The notes under the pieces: generated by a model
Database searches by the model: none
What the model saw: the letters and a program-made list of their open reading frames with translations, nothing else
Told to the model about the DNA's origin: nothing
Assembly (NCBI GenBank): GCA_026122225.1
Contig: JANEZZ010002202.1
Span: 496,001-560,000, forward strand
Length of the DNA stretch: 64,000 nt
From: Heloderma charlesbogerti
Lineage: Eukaryota; Chordata; Lepidosauria; Squamata; Helodermatidae
Direction: 5' to 3'
In this document: piece after piece, positions 55,332 through 64,000 of the stretch
Position numbering within the stretch: position 1 is the stretch's first letter
Layout: every line of letters begins with the position of its first letter
Position numbers and translations under genes: made by a program

Positions 55332-55993
55332 TAGGGATGTACAAAACACCTACCTGGCTCCGCGCTGGGCAATCCGTGGGGGGGGAGGTGCTCCGTCCCT
55401 CCCCCCAGAATCCTCGACGGGGGGGAGATGATCCAGTCCTCCCCCCAGGAATCCTGCCTGGCCAGCTCTGCTCCACGGCCAAGCCATGGAGCCGCCAGCC
55501 GGCTCTGGCCGCCCACAGCCAGACATCCGGCCGCTGGGCAGCCCTGCAGGGATGCAAACGGTGGCTGTCGTAGCCGCCGCCATTTGCGTCCCTGTATTGA
55601 GCTGTGATAAGCTACATAAATATTTACGTAGCCTATCACGGCAGGGGGGAAAACCCCAGCATACGCAAATGGTGGTAGCTGCCACCATTTGCGTATGCTG
55701 GGTTCCCCCCCATACATCCCACTACCGCAAATGGCGTCCCTGTGTTAGCCGTGATAGGCTACGTAAGTATTTATGTAGCCTATCATGGCTATGAAGAGGA
55801 GGAAGCGAATGGCGGCCGCAGGGTGGCCGCCATTCGCAAAGCAGCGCGGAAGGGAGCAGGTAAGTGCTCCATTCCGTTCGCCTTTTGTGGGTTGGGGGAG
55901 GCGGGGGCTTCGTTCCGCGATGGATTTTGGGGGGCCGAATGCACTGGCATTCGGCCTCACTGAGATCCGTCGCGGAATTCTCTGACATCCCTA
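55332..55993. mobile_element. Palindromic hAT element (A-left, B-right)
   Basis: Flanks CTCTTCAC / CTCTTGAG match at 6 of 8. The left end TAGGGATGTACAAAACACC is a variant A end with a minus-strand donor-like GTAGGTG; the right end is AATTCTCTGACATCCCTA. P1 palindromes lie at 55604-55642 and 55750-55790. A donor-like GAGCAGGTAAGTGC lies at 55854-55867. Confidence 0.83.
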
Positions 55994-56112
55994 CTCTTGA
56001 GACCAGGGATTGCAACGTGCACTAGTTCCTGTCTGCAAGAAAGGGCTGCAGCCCAAGGAAAGGTATATTGCTTGTAGAGGTTCTTTGTAGAAATTGTAGC
56101 CTCCACCCCCTC

Positions 56113-56114
<2 letters not shown>

Positions 56115-56176
<62 letters not shown>
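56115..56176. repeat. (TC)n microsatellite
   Basis: CT/TC run of about 60 bp with one TTT interruption. Confidence 0.95.
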
Positions 56177-56182
<6 letters not shown>

Positions 56183-56520
56183 GTGTGTGTGTGTTCTTCA
56201 AGGCTTGGGAAGACGCATAACCCACAGTCTTGAAAACTGCTTTTAGGCCTGGAGCTCAGCTTCACCAAGAATGTAGCTAATTTCCCCACCAAAGCATAAC
56301 TTGGTGAAGGCTGAAGCATCCCCAGTCAGTCTTAAGTGTTAAGTCCAGTTGTTCAGCTAATTCCCCCAAAACCAGCTTGTGAATTTGAATCTTTGTAAAC
56401 CCCAATAAATGTGCCATTGTGGCATTATCCTCTCCAACAGTGTCTTGAGTGTGAATCTCTTTGGGTGGGAATCGCCTTCTTAGCCATAGACACTCTATTG
56501 CCAATGTCTAAAGATTCCTT

Positions 56521-56706
56521 CCCCTTCATGGATCACTGCCTTGTTGTGGCGAAGGGGCTTGCATAACTCAGTGAAGCCATAAGCTATGCCGTGCAGGGCC
56601 ACCCAACACGGACAGGTCATGGCAGAGAGTTCTGACAAAATGTGGTCCACTGGAGAAGGAAATGGCAACCCACTCCAGTATTCTTGCCAGGAAAACCCAA
56701 TGGAAT
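56521..56706 (+). mobile_element. BovB 5' end
   Basis: Begins CCCCTTCATGGATCACTGCC and runs through GCCGTGCAGGGCCACCC and GTGGTCCACTGGAGAAGG, the same 5' sequence as the minus-strand copy ending at 5553. It stops where a hAT B end begins. Confidence 0.88.
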
Positions 56707-57178
56707 TAGGGATGGGGGAGAATTTCTCCCCGAAACTTCAGGGGGCCGAGCGCCAATGCATTCGGTCCTCCGAAGGTTGTTCGGGGAGAAATTCTCCGCC
56801 CCCCCGCCTCCCCCGGGATGGGACTTACCTTTCACGAATGTCCCTCCGGCAGCGGGTCCCGGCGGCGGTTCGTTGGGTCTTTGTCAGGGGCGGGGGCGGC
56901 AGCCGGTCTTTCGACCGGCTGCCGCCGATGACATTACTAGCAAAGTAAAAAAAAAAACAACGCCCCTGTGATAGGCTACGTAACGATTAACGTAGCCTAT
57001 CATGGCTAGATTTGCAAAGTCAGCCGTGATAGGCTACATTAATCGTCACGTAGCCTATCACGGGTGACTTTAAAAAAAAAAAGGGAGCCGCCATTCGCGT
57101 TCCTTATTTGGTCGCTGTAGTCTACATAAAGATTTACGTAGACTACAGCAAAAATAAGGACAACGCAAATAGCGTTAA
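56707..57178. mobile_element. Palindromic hAT element, right half missing (B-left)
   Basis: Left B hairpin TAGGGATGGGGGAGAATTTC with P1 palindromes at 56968-57004 and 57020-57062 and the first half of P3 (57115-57145). It ends abruptly in CAAATAGCGTT at the centre of the P3 palindrome. No A end or duplication. Confidence 0.82.
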
Positions 57179-57194
57179 AAATATAGGCTAAGAG

Positions 57195-57302
57195 AGAATA
57201 GGCTAATAGAGTTTTGCCAAGAGAACATGCTGATCATAGCAAACACTCTTTTCCAACAGCATAAGAGGCGACTCTACATATGGACATCACCAGATGGTCA
57301 AT
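57195..57302 (+). mobile_element. BovB endonuclease-region fragment
   Basis: Encodes the LIEFCQENTLIIANTLFQQH-like stretch and RRLYIWTSPDGQ. It is the same region as minus-strand 4555-4660. Probably part of one BovB copy with 56521-56706 and 57722-58035, with the intervening parts lost. Confidence 0.85.
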
Positions 57303-57721
57303 TAGGGATGTACGAAAGTGACTTACCTTTCATGGATTATGTTGATGGTGTGCGGGGGAGGCGTTCCGTTCCTCCCCCCGGAATCCTCGAACAGCTGGCT
57401 GTGCTCTGCGGCAGCTCCATGGAGCAACCGGCCAGGCCCAGCCCAGCCAGGCCAGAGCCATCCGCAGCCGGATTTCCGGCCGCGGAGGGCTCTGGGTAAA
57501 AAACAAACAAAAACAAAACACCGCGTATGCAAATGGCAGAGGCTACGGCTGCCGCCATTTGCGTTCCTTATTTTTGGCTGTCTTAATCTACGTAAATATT
57601 TACGTAGACTATGATGGCGAAAATAAAGGGGCCAGGATTCGGGGTGGGGGGAGGGATGGAGTGCCTCCCCCCCAGCATCAGCATAATCTGCGAACAGGTA
57701 AGTGACTTTCGTACATCCCTA
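57303..57721. mobile_element. hAT copy with two A ends
   Basis: Both termini are of A type (TAGGGATGTACGAAAGTGAC left, GTGACTTTCGTACATCCCTA right). Flanks TGGTCAAT / TGAAGACT do not match. It contains P2 and one P3 palindrome (57580-57617). It looks like a recombinant of two copies rather than a single insertion. Confidence 0.8.
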
Positions 57722-58035
57722 TGAAGACTCTTACGAGTCCCCTGGACTGCAAGGAGGTCAAATGAGTCCATCCTAAAGGAAATCACCCCTGACTGCTCAT
57801 TGGAAGGACAGATACTGAAGCTGAAACTCAAATATTTTGGCCACCTAATGCGATGAGAAAACTCCCTGGAAAAGACCCTGATGCTGGGAAAGATTGAAGG
57901 CAAAAGGAGAAGGGGACGGCAGAGGATGAGATGGCTAGATAGCATCACCGATGCAATGAATATGAACTTGAGCACGCTCCGGGAGAGAGCGGAGGACAGG
58001 AAGGCCTGGTGTGCTATGGTCCATGGGGTCCAACT
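57722..58035 (+). mobile_element. BovB 3' region
   Basis: Contains the C-terminal nucleotide phrases GACTGCAAGGAGGTCAAATG, TTTTGGCCACCTAATGCG, GAGATGGCTAGATAGCATCA and CTGGTGTGCTATGGTCCATG, close to the copy at 63010-63183. The last bases of the usual 3' end are missing. Confidence 0.85.
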
Positions 58036-58189
58036 TAGGGCATAGGTACTCTGCTACTCATATTTAGTTACTAACAGGAAAGTTGTTAAGTTGTAAAAGA
58101 GGAATAAAGCTTTGAAAAGAATCCCTTTGTGTCTGGACATGGCTACTGGATTAGACTGAGAGAGGCTGCCAAGGAACCCTTGACAGGTG

Positions 58190-58345
58190 GTGTTCAAAAG
58201 AGAGTTGTCGATAGCAGATGTCTGTCAGGCTGCAACCTGGTTGACCCCTTGCACCTTTGTTAAGCATTATCATCTAGATGTTCGAGCCAGGAGAGACTGC
58301 TCATTTGGCCAGATGATGTTGTCCAAGGTTCTTCAGTGATGACAC
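58190..58345 (+). pseudogene. DIRS tyrosine recombinase, C-terminal remnant
   Basis: Reads (L)SIADVCQAATWL, then TFVKHYHLDVRAR, then FGQMMLSKVLQ and a stop at about 58337. The 'AATW..TF..HY.LD' pattern is the C-terminal part of DIRS-type tyrosine recombinases, with the conserved His-Tyr (HY) pair. Only about 50 residues remain; the rest of the enzyme is lost. Confidence 0.75.
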
Positions 58346-58607
58346 CAACCCACCTCCTGGTATGTAAGCTTGTTATTCACCCATATGTGTGATGTACAGA
58401 GACCACAAAGAAGAAAGTCAGGTTGCTTACCTACCTGTAACAGGCATTCTTCAAGTGGTCATCTGTGCATTCACACAACCCACCCACCATCCCTGCTTCG
58501 GCGTCAATGTCATTTTTGGTGTTGGTACCGGGGTTTTTTGGTCTCAGGAGGGCCACAATTGGTGGTCTCCTTGGAACTGAGGGTTTGAGCAGGAACCCGA
58601 TGAATAT

Positions 58608-59407
58608 TAGGGATGGCGGAGAATTTCTCCCCGAAACTTCGGGGGGCTGAGCGCCAACGTGTTCGGCCCCCCGAACAAGTTTCGGGGAGAAATTCTCTGC
58701 CCCCCGCCCCCCGCCCCCCCCCGGGACGGGACTTACCTTTGCCGAATGTCCCTCCCGGCGGCGGGTCTGGCCGGCAGTTCGGCGGGTGTTCGTCTGGGGC
58801 GGGAGTGGCAGCCGGTCTTTCGACCGGCTGCCGCCCCCGCCATTCCAATAAAAGAAAAAAAAACGCCCCCGTGATAGGCAACGTGACAATTAACATAGCC
58901 TATCATGGCTAGATCTGCAAAGTCAGCCGTGATAGGCTACGTAAATCGTCACGTAGCCTATCACGGGTGACTTAAAAAAAAACAACGCGTACGGATAATG
59001 GTGGCCCCCATAGGGAGCCGCCATTCCCGTTCCTTATTTGGTCGCTGTAGTCTATGTAAAGATTTACATAGACTACAGCGACCAAATAAGGAACACGAAT
59101 GGCAGCTCCCTATGGGGGCCGCCATTTGCGTACGCGCTTTTTTTTTTTAAAGTCTCCTGTGATAGGCTATGTGACGATTAACGTAGCCTATCATGGCTGA
59201 CTTTGTAGATCTAGCCGTGATAGGCTACGTTAATCGTCACGTAGCCTATCATGGGGGCGTGGTTTTTTTTTTAAACTTTGGAGTTCGTGGCCGGGTGAGG
59301 CGAGGCGCCTCCTCCCCAGCCTGAATTTCGTGGGGGGAGCAGCGAAGCACCTCCCCCACACCATGAACAAGCTTCGAGGACAGGTAAGTGACTTTCGTCC
59401 ACCCCTA
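58608..59407. mobile_element. Palindromic hAT element in the DIRS right end (B-left, A-right)
   Basis: Flanks ATGAATAT / GTGAATAT match at 7 of 8. The left B hairpin spans 58608-58698; the right end is GTAAGTGACTTTCGTCCACC. P1 palindromes at 58869-58905, 58927-58964, 59158-59193 and 59214-59250, and a compact P3 stem at 59039-59082 with GGAGCCGCCATTCCCG / CGAATGGCAGCTCCC arms. 800 bp, same subfamily as 20557-21510. Confidence 0.9.
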
Positions 59408-59674
59408 GTGAATATGTGCAGTGGGATGGTGTGGGAATGCTTCCCACCAAAATTCCTCAGCCGTAGAAGTTTCCCGAATTGAGGCTCCATGCAGGCACAG
59501 AGCCCATATGTGTAAATGCACAGATGACCGCTCGAAGAACTCCAGTTACAGGTAAGCAACCTGACTTTCTGTTTCTTCTTCATTTAAAAAAAAATCTTAA
59601 ATTCTTCTTGTTCTGAACTTTGTGAATTTCGATAAATTCTTATCAAAACCAAACTGAAACAGTTGCATGCTAGG

Positions 59675-60051
59675 TAGGGATGTGCGAACTCACCCTTGTC
59701 CGGGTTCTCCAGATGCCCACCCAGCCCCTGCCCCTGCTCGCTGGTCCCTGGACCACACTCAAGCTCCTCCCATGGTTGGCGAGCAGCCTGCACTCACCCC
59801 AGCAGCCTCATTGAGCTCTGTGGTCACCATTTTTTTTTTGAAAAATAAAATGGAGATAGCAAAAATGTGCATGTTTTCTCAAAAATGGTGACCACGAAGC
59901 TTGATCAGGCCACCGGAGTGAGTGCAGGCTATTCACAGAGCATGGGCAAGGGGCGAGCAGGGGCAGGGGCTGAGCAAGCGGGGCTTGGAGGTGGGGGCAG
60001 GGGCAGTTCTGCCAGATTCCCAGATTGAATTGGGTGCCCGCACCATCCCTA
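59675..60051. mobile_element. Short hAT element with exact duplication
   Basis: Exact flanks ATGCTAGG at 59667-59674 and 60052-60059. Ends TAGGGATGTGCG and CGCACCATCCCTA. The central hairpin is TGTGGTCACCATTTTT against AAAAATGGTGACCACG. The outer arms are GC-rich and partly paired. 377 bp, no coding capacity. Confidence 0.9.
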
Positions 60052-60059
60052 ATGCTAGG

Positions 60060-61413
60060 TAGATGCTTAACAGATATTTGTCCATTTCTCCATGTTGGGA
60101 AAAGCTTCATCCATTGACTGGCATCTTGTTACATACTAAAGGCACTTCCATAAAAATGGTGGCAACCCAACTCTAATATCCATGGGAAAATGTGTGTATA
60201 AAATATTACATGGTAATTTATGATGAGGTGTGATCCCTTGCAGAAGAAGAGAGTTATTTTTGGAAGAACTTGAAACTAAAATGTCTATTCTGTTGGACTT
60301 TTGATACTGAGATGTCTTTTTTAAAACGTGAAAGAACTGTATTGAAGTAAGATATGTTTCCTACTATCATACACTATCATAAAAATGATAGGGTAGCTTA
60401 AAAACTTCTTAAAAACAGCTAGCACAATGGTTTATAGCAACCATTAGAAAATGATTGCAACAGAACCCAGTATAGGAGCTCACTGTGAAAAATATGAACA
60501 TGGCAAAGCTAATGAGGAACAGTTTAGTTTCAAACGAAGGGCATGGCTGCCTATTTGGGGGAAGTAACTTTGAAGGACATTGCACTAACCCTTCAGCATA
60601 ATGAGTACAAAAAATATTTAATGACTCCCTCCACAGAAACCTGAGGCATACTGAAAATAAAAACCACCTTTTCCTCTTCCTCCTCCTCCTCTTCCTCCAA
60701 TAGCGCACCACACTCCCAACTCTCTCAGTTCTGAGGTTCTGGAGAACAAATGGCAATGGGAACCATTTTGAGATTTTTAATACCGAGATCCTAAAACCAT
60801 TTAAAAAACATCAACAAAAAGCATATTATAGTGTGACATTGGGCAGAATGTTTGAGAGTATTTGTGAATTAATTTATGAACGGCAATGATTGCAAAATAA
60901 TCTTCTCTTCCCTAAGGATGCAATTTTATACACATATACTTGGGACTAAGTCTCATTGATCTCAGAGGGACTTGATTCTGAGTAGACATATACATACATA
61001 CATACATACATATATAAATATATATATATATATGTAATTGTGCAAGCTTCTCTAAGAGAAATGTTTAATACAGCCTGACCTGATTGCATCATTTCTTAGG
61101 AGTACATTATGCTAACTTCAGTTAGCGATGGGGGAACATGTTGCTCTTCATTTGTAATGGGGGGGGGATTTTTCCAAGTGTTTCTGGAGAATTCTCAGAA
61201 CAAGCACAAGAACTTTCAAAGAACACCCCAAAACTCAGGGAGACCCACCCTAGGTGAGCTCCTCTGCTGCTGTCACCAGCTCTCGTATGCCAAGTTCTCA
61301 TTCCCCATGCTTTTTCAGACTTACAAGTTGCAGGACTGATCCAAGGATGAAGCAGCCAAGCCAGCTTGCAAAAACTGATCTCTTTAAGTTTTCCACCTCT
61401 GCTAAAACATTTC
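60060..61413. other. Anonymous sequence
   Basis: Nothing gene-like. A short repeat of the TGCAATYYTAT family lies at about 60917-60990 and a (TACA)n/(TA)n run at about 60985-61035. Confidence 0.6.
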
Positions 61414-61421
61414 ATTATCAA

Positions 61422-62138
61422 TAGGGATGTCAGAGAATTCCGCCACGGACTCCAGTGAGGCCGGATTCTTTAGAATCTGGCCCCCTGGAATCCGTGGCAG
61501 AATGGCTCCCCCCTGTCACCCCACGGAATCCCCCTGGGACGGAGCTTACCTGGTGGTGGATGTGGCAGGCGGCAGCAGCTGGTCTCCTAGCCGGCCGCTG
61601 CCAGGCTGCTGCGGCTGCAAATGGAGGCCATCGTAGTGGCTGCCATTTGCGTCCTTGCAGTCAGCCGTGATAGGCTACCTAAGTATTTATGTAGCCTATT
61701 ACGGCAAAGAGCAGGGACGCAAATGGTGGCCACTGTGCCATTTTCACCCCTGCTGTTTGCCGTGGTAGGCTACATAAGTATTTAAGTATTTATTAAGTAT
61801 TTATGTAGCCTATCATGGTAAAGGCAGCCACGCAAATGGTGTAGCGGCCGCCATTTGTGTGGCTGACTTTTGCCGTGATAGGCTACATAAATACTTACGT
61901 AGCCTATCACGGCTGACTGCAAAGACGCAAATGGTGGCCGCTATGACAGCCACCATTTGCGGCCGCAGCAGCCCAGCCGCAGCTGGAACTCTGGCTGCGG
62001 CCGGCCCTGGCTGGCTATGGCGCAGAGCTGCCACGGAGTGGAGCAGGTTGGGGAGGATTACAGGGGTAGGGACGGAGCGCCTCCCCCCCAACACAGATTG
62101 CCCGGCACGGAGCCAGGTAGAACTTTCATACATCCCTA
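61422..62138. mobile_element. Palindromic hAT element, third subfamily (B-left, A-like right)
   Basis: Flanks ATTATCAA / ATTGTCAA match at 7 of 8. The left end TAGGGATGTCAGAGAATTCC continues with the TCCAGTGAGGCCGGATTC block seen at 22634 and 24928; the right end is ACTTTCATACATCCCTA. P1 palindromes at 61663-61704, 61762-61818 (with a duplicated AAGTATTT inside) and 61874-61915. P2-like arms CAAATGGTGGCCGCTATGAC at 61927. Confidence 0.87.
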
Positions 62139-62205
62139 ATTGTCAATGGGTAGGGAGTTTAAAGTATCCACTAAGTACTTAATAAATAAATTAAATTCCT
62201 CCTGG

Positions 62206-62869
62206 TAGGGATGAGAGAGAAATTAATTTGGTTCATATTTTAATGCAGTCTAACCTAATTTCACAGTTTGACCAGTACTCAACCTGAAACTCAGTTATCC
62301 TTTGACTTTTACATTTTTCCACATTTTTCAGTGTTCTCCCATTAAAAAAATGCATAACAGGCATATATTTGTGAAAATAACATTAAAAATGTGTTATATT
62401 AGGAAAATTGCTTTCATGAAATGTGTATATTAGTAAAATTGAGAGCCAGTGGGATGTAGTGGCTAGAGTGTTGGACTGGGAGTTGGGAGATCCCAGTTCT
62501 AGTCCCCACTTGGCCATGGAAACTGACTGGGTGACTTTGGGCCAGTCACAGACTCTCAGCCCAACCCACCTCACAGGGTTGTTGTTGTGAAGATAAAATG
62601 GAGGAAGAGGGGGATTATGTACACCGCCTTGGGTTCCTTAAGGAGGAAGAAAGGCGGGACATAAATGTAATAAATAAATAAATAAATAATAATAATAAAT
62701 AAATAAAATTGCTTACAAAGATGCATGTATTCTGAGACATGTGCACAAAACTGCCTAGGAATTTTTATGCAAACTTAAGAAAACCTTCAAAGTTCCTGGT
62801 GAACTGAAATTTACATTGGAAAAATGAGAAACTGACATAAACCAAAACTGACAAATTCATCCATCACTA
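62206..62869. mobile_element. AT-rich non-autonomous element, relative of 14457-14849
   Basis: Starts TAGGGATGAGAGAGAAATTA and ends AAATTCATCCATCACTA. Interior phrases match 14457-14849 in order. A SINE is nested at 62442-62703, so the element was present before it. No clear duplication. Confidence 0.6.
62442..62703 (+). mobile_element. tRNA-derived CORE-type SINE with target duplication
   Basis: Flanked by TAAAATTG at 62434-62441 and 62704-62711. The head GTGGGATGTAGTGGCTAGAG (A-box-like) and CCCAGTTCTAGTCCCCAC (B-box-like) indicate RNA polymerase III transcription. The core ACTGGGTGACTTTGGGCCAG resembles the CORE domain of MIR-type SINEs. The tail CGCCTTGGGTTCCTTAAGG .. AAAGGCGGGACATAAATG ends in AATAAATAA repeats. 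It belongs to the reptile SINE type also seen, in part, at 30276-30450. Confidence 0.88.
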
Positions 62870-63009
62870 CATTGACTTTGGTCAATGTGTTTGGGGGGAG
62901 AAATGAATGAATAAGACACTTCCCAGATTTCATGTTGGATGTTTCTGACCCCCGCCCTTCCAGAAATTATTTTCCAGCTCTAATTTAAATGGTACTTACT
63001 CCCAAGTAG

Positions 63010-63183
63010 ACTGAAGGCAAAAGGAGAAGGGGACGGCAGAGGATGAGATGGCTAGATAGCATCACCGATGCAATGAATATGAACTTGAGCACGCTCTGGG
63101 AGAGAGCGCAGGACAGGAAGGCCTGGCATGCTATGGTCCATGGGGTTACGAAGAGTCGGACACGACTGAATGACTGAATAACA
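63010..63183 (+). mobile_element. BovB 3' end with 12-bp target duplication
   Basis: Flanked by ACTCCCAAGTAG at 62998-63009 and 63184-63195. The body matches 57895-58030 and ends in the true 3' terminus (GAGTCGGACACGACTGAATG, then ACTGAATAAC). The second duplication copy overlaps the TAG of the neighbouring hAT left end, so the BovB landed at the edge of that element. Confidence 0.9.
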
Positions 63184-63192
63184 ACTCCCAAG

Positions 63193-63570
63193 TAGGGATG
63201 GGGGAGAATTTCTCCCTGAAACTTCGGGGGGCCAAGTGCCAACGCATTCGGTCCTCCGAAGGTTGTTCGGGGAGAAATTCTCTGCCCCCCTGCCCCCCGC
63301 CCCCCCCCGGGATGGGACTTACCTTTCACGAATGTCCCTCCCGGCGGCGGGTCCCGGCGGCGGTTCGGCAGGTCTTCGTCAGGAGCAGGGGCGGCAGCCG
63401 GTCTTTCGACCGGCTGCCGCCACCGCCATTACAAGAAAAGTAAAAAAAAACAAAAACGCCCCTGTGATAGGCTACGTAACGATTAACGTAGCCTATCACG
63501 GCTAGATTTGCAAAGTCTACGTTAATCGTCACGTATCACGTTAATCATCACGTATCACTTAGCCTATCAC
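63193..63570. mobile_element. Palindromic hAT element, truncated on the right (B-left)
   Basis: Left B hairpin TAGGGATGGGGGAGAATTTC, then CAGCCGGTCTTTCGACCGGCTG and a P1 palindrome at 63462-63500. It then decays into repeated TTAATCGTCACGTATCAC / TTAATCATCACGTATCAC pieces and ends near 63570 without an A end. Confidence 0.8.
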
Positions 63571-64000
63571 CCAGCCTACTCTACTTTGAATCCACAACAA
63601 ATTCCCTCTCAGAAGTGGCCAATCAGATTGAAACACGTCTGCATGCCCTGCCCCCTGATTACCCCTGGAAGTCAATGCAAGTGAATGGCTTAGTTCCAAA
63701 TGAGATGCCTGTTCCTTTAAGAGACTGTGAAGAGGGGTCTGGGAGGGGGCTTGTGGGGGGGAGCAAAAAATAAAAGGGTTAGTAAGGCCCCCCATGGGTC
63801 CCCTCCCTTCCCCCCTTTTTAATAGGATCCCCCCCTGCACAAGCCCCTCCCAGTACATCATCTGAAGCCACTATAAGGCTGCAATCCTATGCATATTTAA
63901 CTGGGAGTAAGCCTTATTGATCATAGTAGATCTTATTACTGAATAAACATGCCTAGATTGAACTGATACAGGTAGGATATACTCCCAGGTAAATGAGTAT
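63571..64000. other. Anonymous sequence, short TGCAATCCTATGCAT repeat at about 63877-63965
   Basis: GGCTGCAATCCTATGCATAT, then ACTGGGAGTAAGCCTTATTG and GAATAAACATGCCTAGATTG. This short dispersed repeat also occurs in part at about 49228-49300, 60917-60990 and, reversed in order, 48640-48700. Class unknown. Nothing else recognised. Confidence 0.55.

Larger units (their letters stand above)
54511..58187 (+). mobile_element. Possible LTR-type insertion splitting the DIRS recombinase
   Basis: DIRS coding similarity stops near 54500 (TGTTATGAAGTAGC) and the recombinase resumes at about 58190 after CCCTTGACA. TG...CA ends, an AATAAAGCTTT polyadenylation-like signal at 58102, another AATAAATG at 56404 and promoter-like text at 54950-55080 suggest a solo LTR or LTR pieces of a retroelement. 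No retroviral coding sequence is seen. Flanks do not give a clear 4-6 bp duplication. Class uncertain. hAT and BovB pieces are nested inside. Confidence 0.35.
50235..59575 (+). mobile_element. DIRS-like tyrosine-recombinase retrotransposon, broken and heavily invaded
   Basis: The left inverted terminal sequence (about 50235-50358, continuing 51179-51260 after a hAT element) matches, reversed, the right end at 59425-59535 and 58545-58607. Shared phrases include ACACATATGGGCTC, AAATTTCTACAGCTGAGAAATTTT, GCGGGTTCCCACTCAAACCCTC and ACCACCATTGCGG. The right side also folds on itself (58410-58480 against 59510-59580, around GTCAGGTTGCTTACCTACCTG). Coding remnants in order are a gag-like zinc knuckle, RT C-terminus, RNase H, and a tyrosine-recombinase C-terminus at 58190. 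There are no LTR direct repeats and no integrase, consistent with DIRS. hAT copies, BovB pieces and another insert occupy about 5 kb of the span. Confidence 0.8.

Overview
The window looks like intergenic or intronic DNA from a vertebrate nuclear genome, most likely a squamate reptile (lizard or snake). It combines RTE-BovB LINEs, long L2-clade LINEs, a CR1 3' end, a tRNA-derived CORE-type SINE, a Tc1 element, a mariner, a DIRS-like tyrosine-recombinase retrotransposon, and very many short hAT-type DNA transposons. The species call is inference from repeat content. I found no convincing host protein-coding gene, rRNA or tRNA gene.

Layout. 1-5553: a minus-strand BovB split by a 3.8 kb L2 LINE with a 10-bp target duplication. 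5554-10310: an old L2 copy split by a palindromic hAT element, which itself holds a younger L2. 10311-15872: mostly anonymous sequence with three MITE-like elements. 15881-23515: a chain of hAT elements, one of them inside a BovB 3' end. 23552-38582: one mariner copy of about 1.4 kb net, stretched to 15 kb by three hAT insertions. The third insertion is a 9.9 kb element with its own genes. 38986-50230: one further hAT element, a Tc1 copy, L2 tails and anonymous sequence. 50235-59575: a broken DIRS-like element carrying more hAT, BovB and possible LTR insertions. 59576-64000: more hAT elements, a SINE and a BovB 3' end.

The main story is one hAT family. Its copies carry 8-bp target duplications and TAGGGATG-type ends, of two kinds: an 'A' end (TAGGGATGTACGAAAGTCAC) and a 'B' end with a terminal hairpin. 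The short copies have no coding capacity and are built almost wholly from nested palindromes (arms such as TGATAGGCTACGTAAA and ACGCAAATGGCGGC). The 9.9 kb element at 28280-38172 has the same A end and palindromes, plus two genes. One is a minus-strand, two-exon BED-finger hAT transposase, now broken by two stops and a frameshift. The other is a plus-strand, three-exon gene for a 211-residue Myb/SANT-like protein with an acidic tract and a C-terminal helix; its frame is open and its splice sites are canonical. I propose the large element as the autonomous or recently autonomous source of the palindromic copies, with an unusual Myb/SANT accessory gene. An internal second A-type terminus at 31933 complicates this and is reported separately.

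Target duplications give relative ages. BovB and mariner copies were hit by hAT elements. An L2 later landed in one hAT element. A BovB 3' fragment landed at the edge of another hAT copy.
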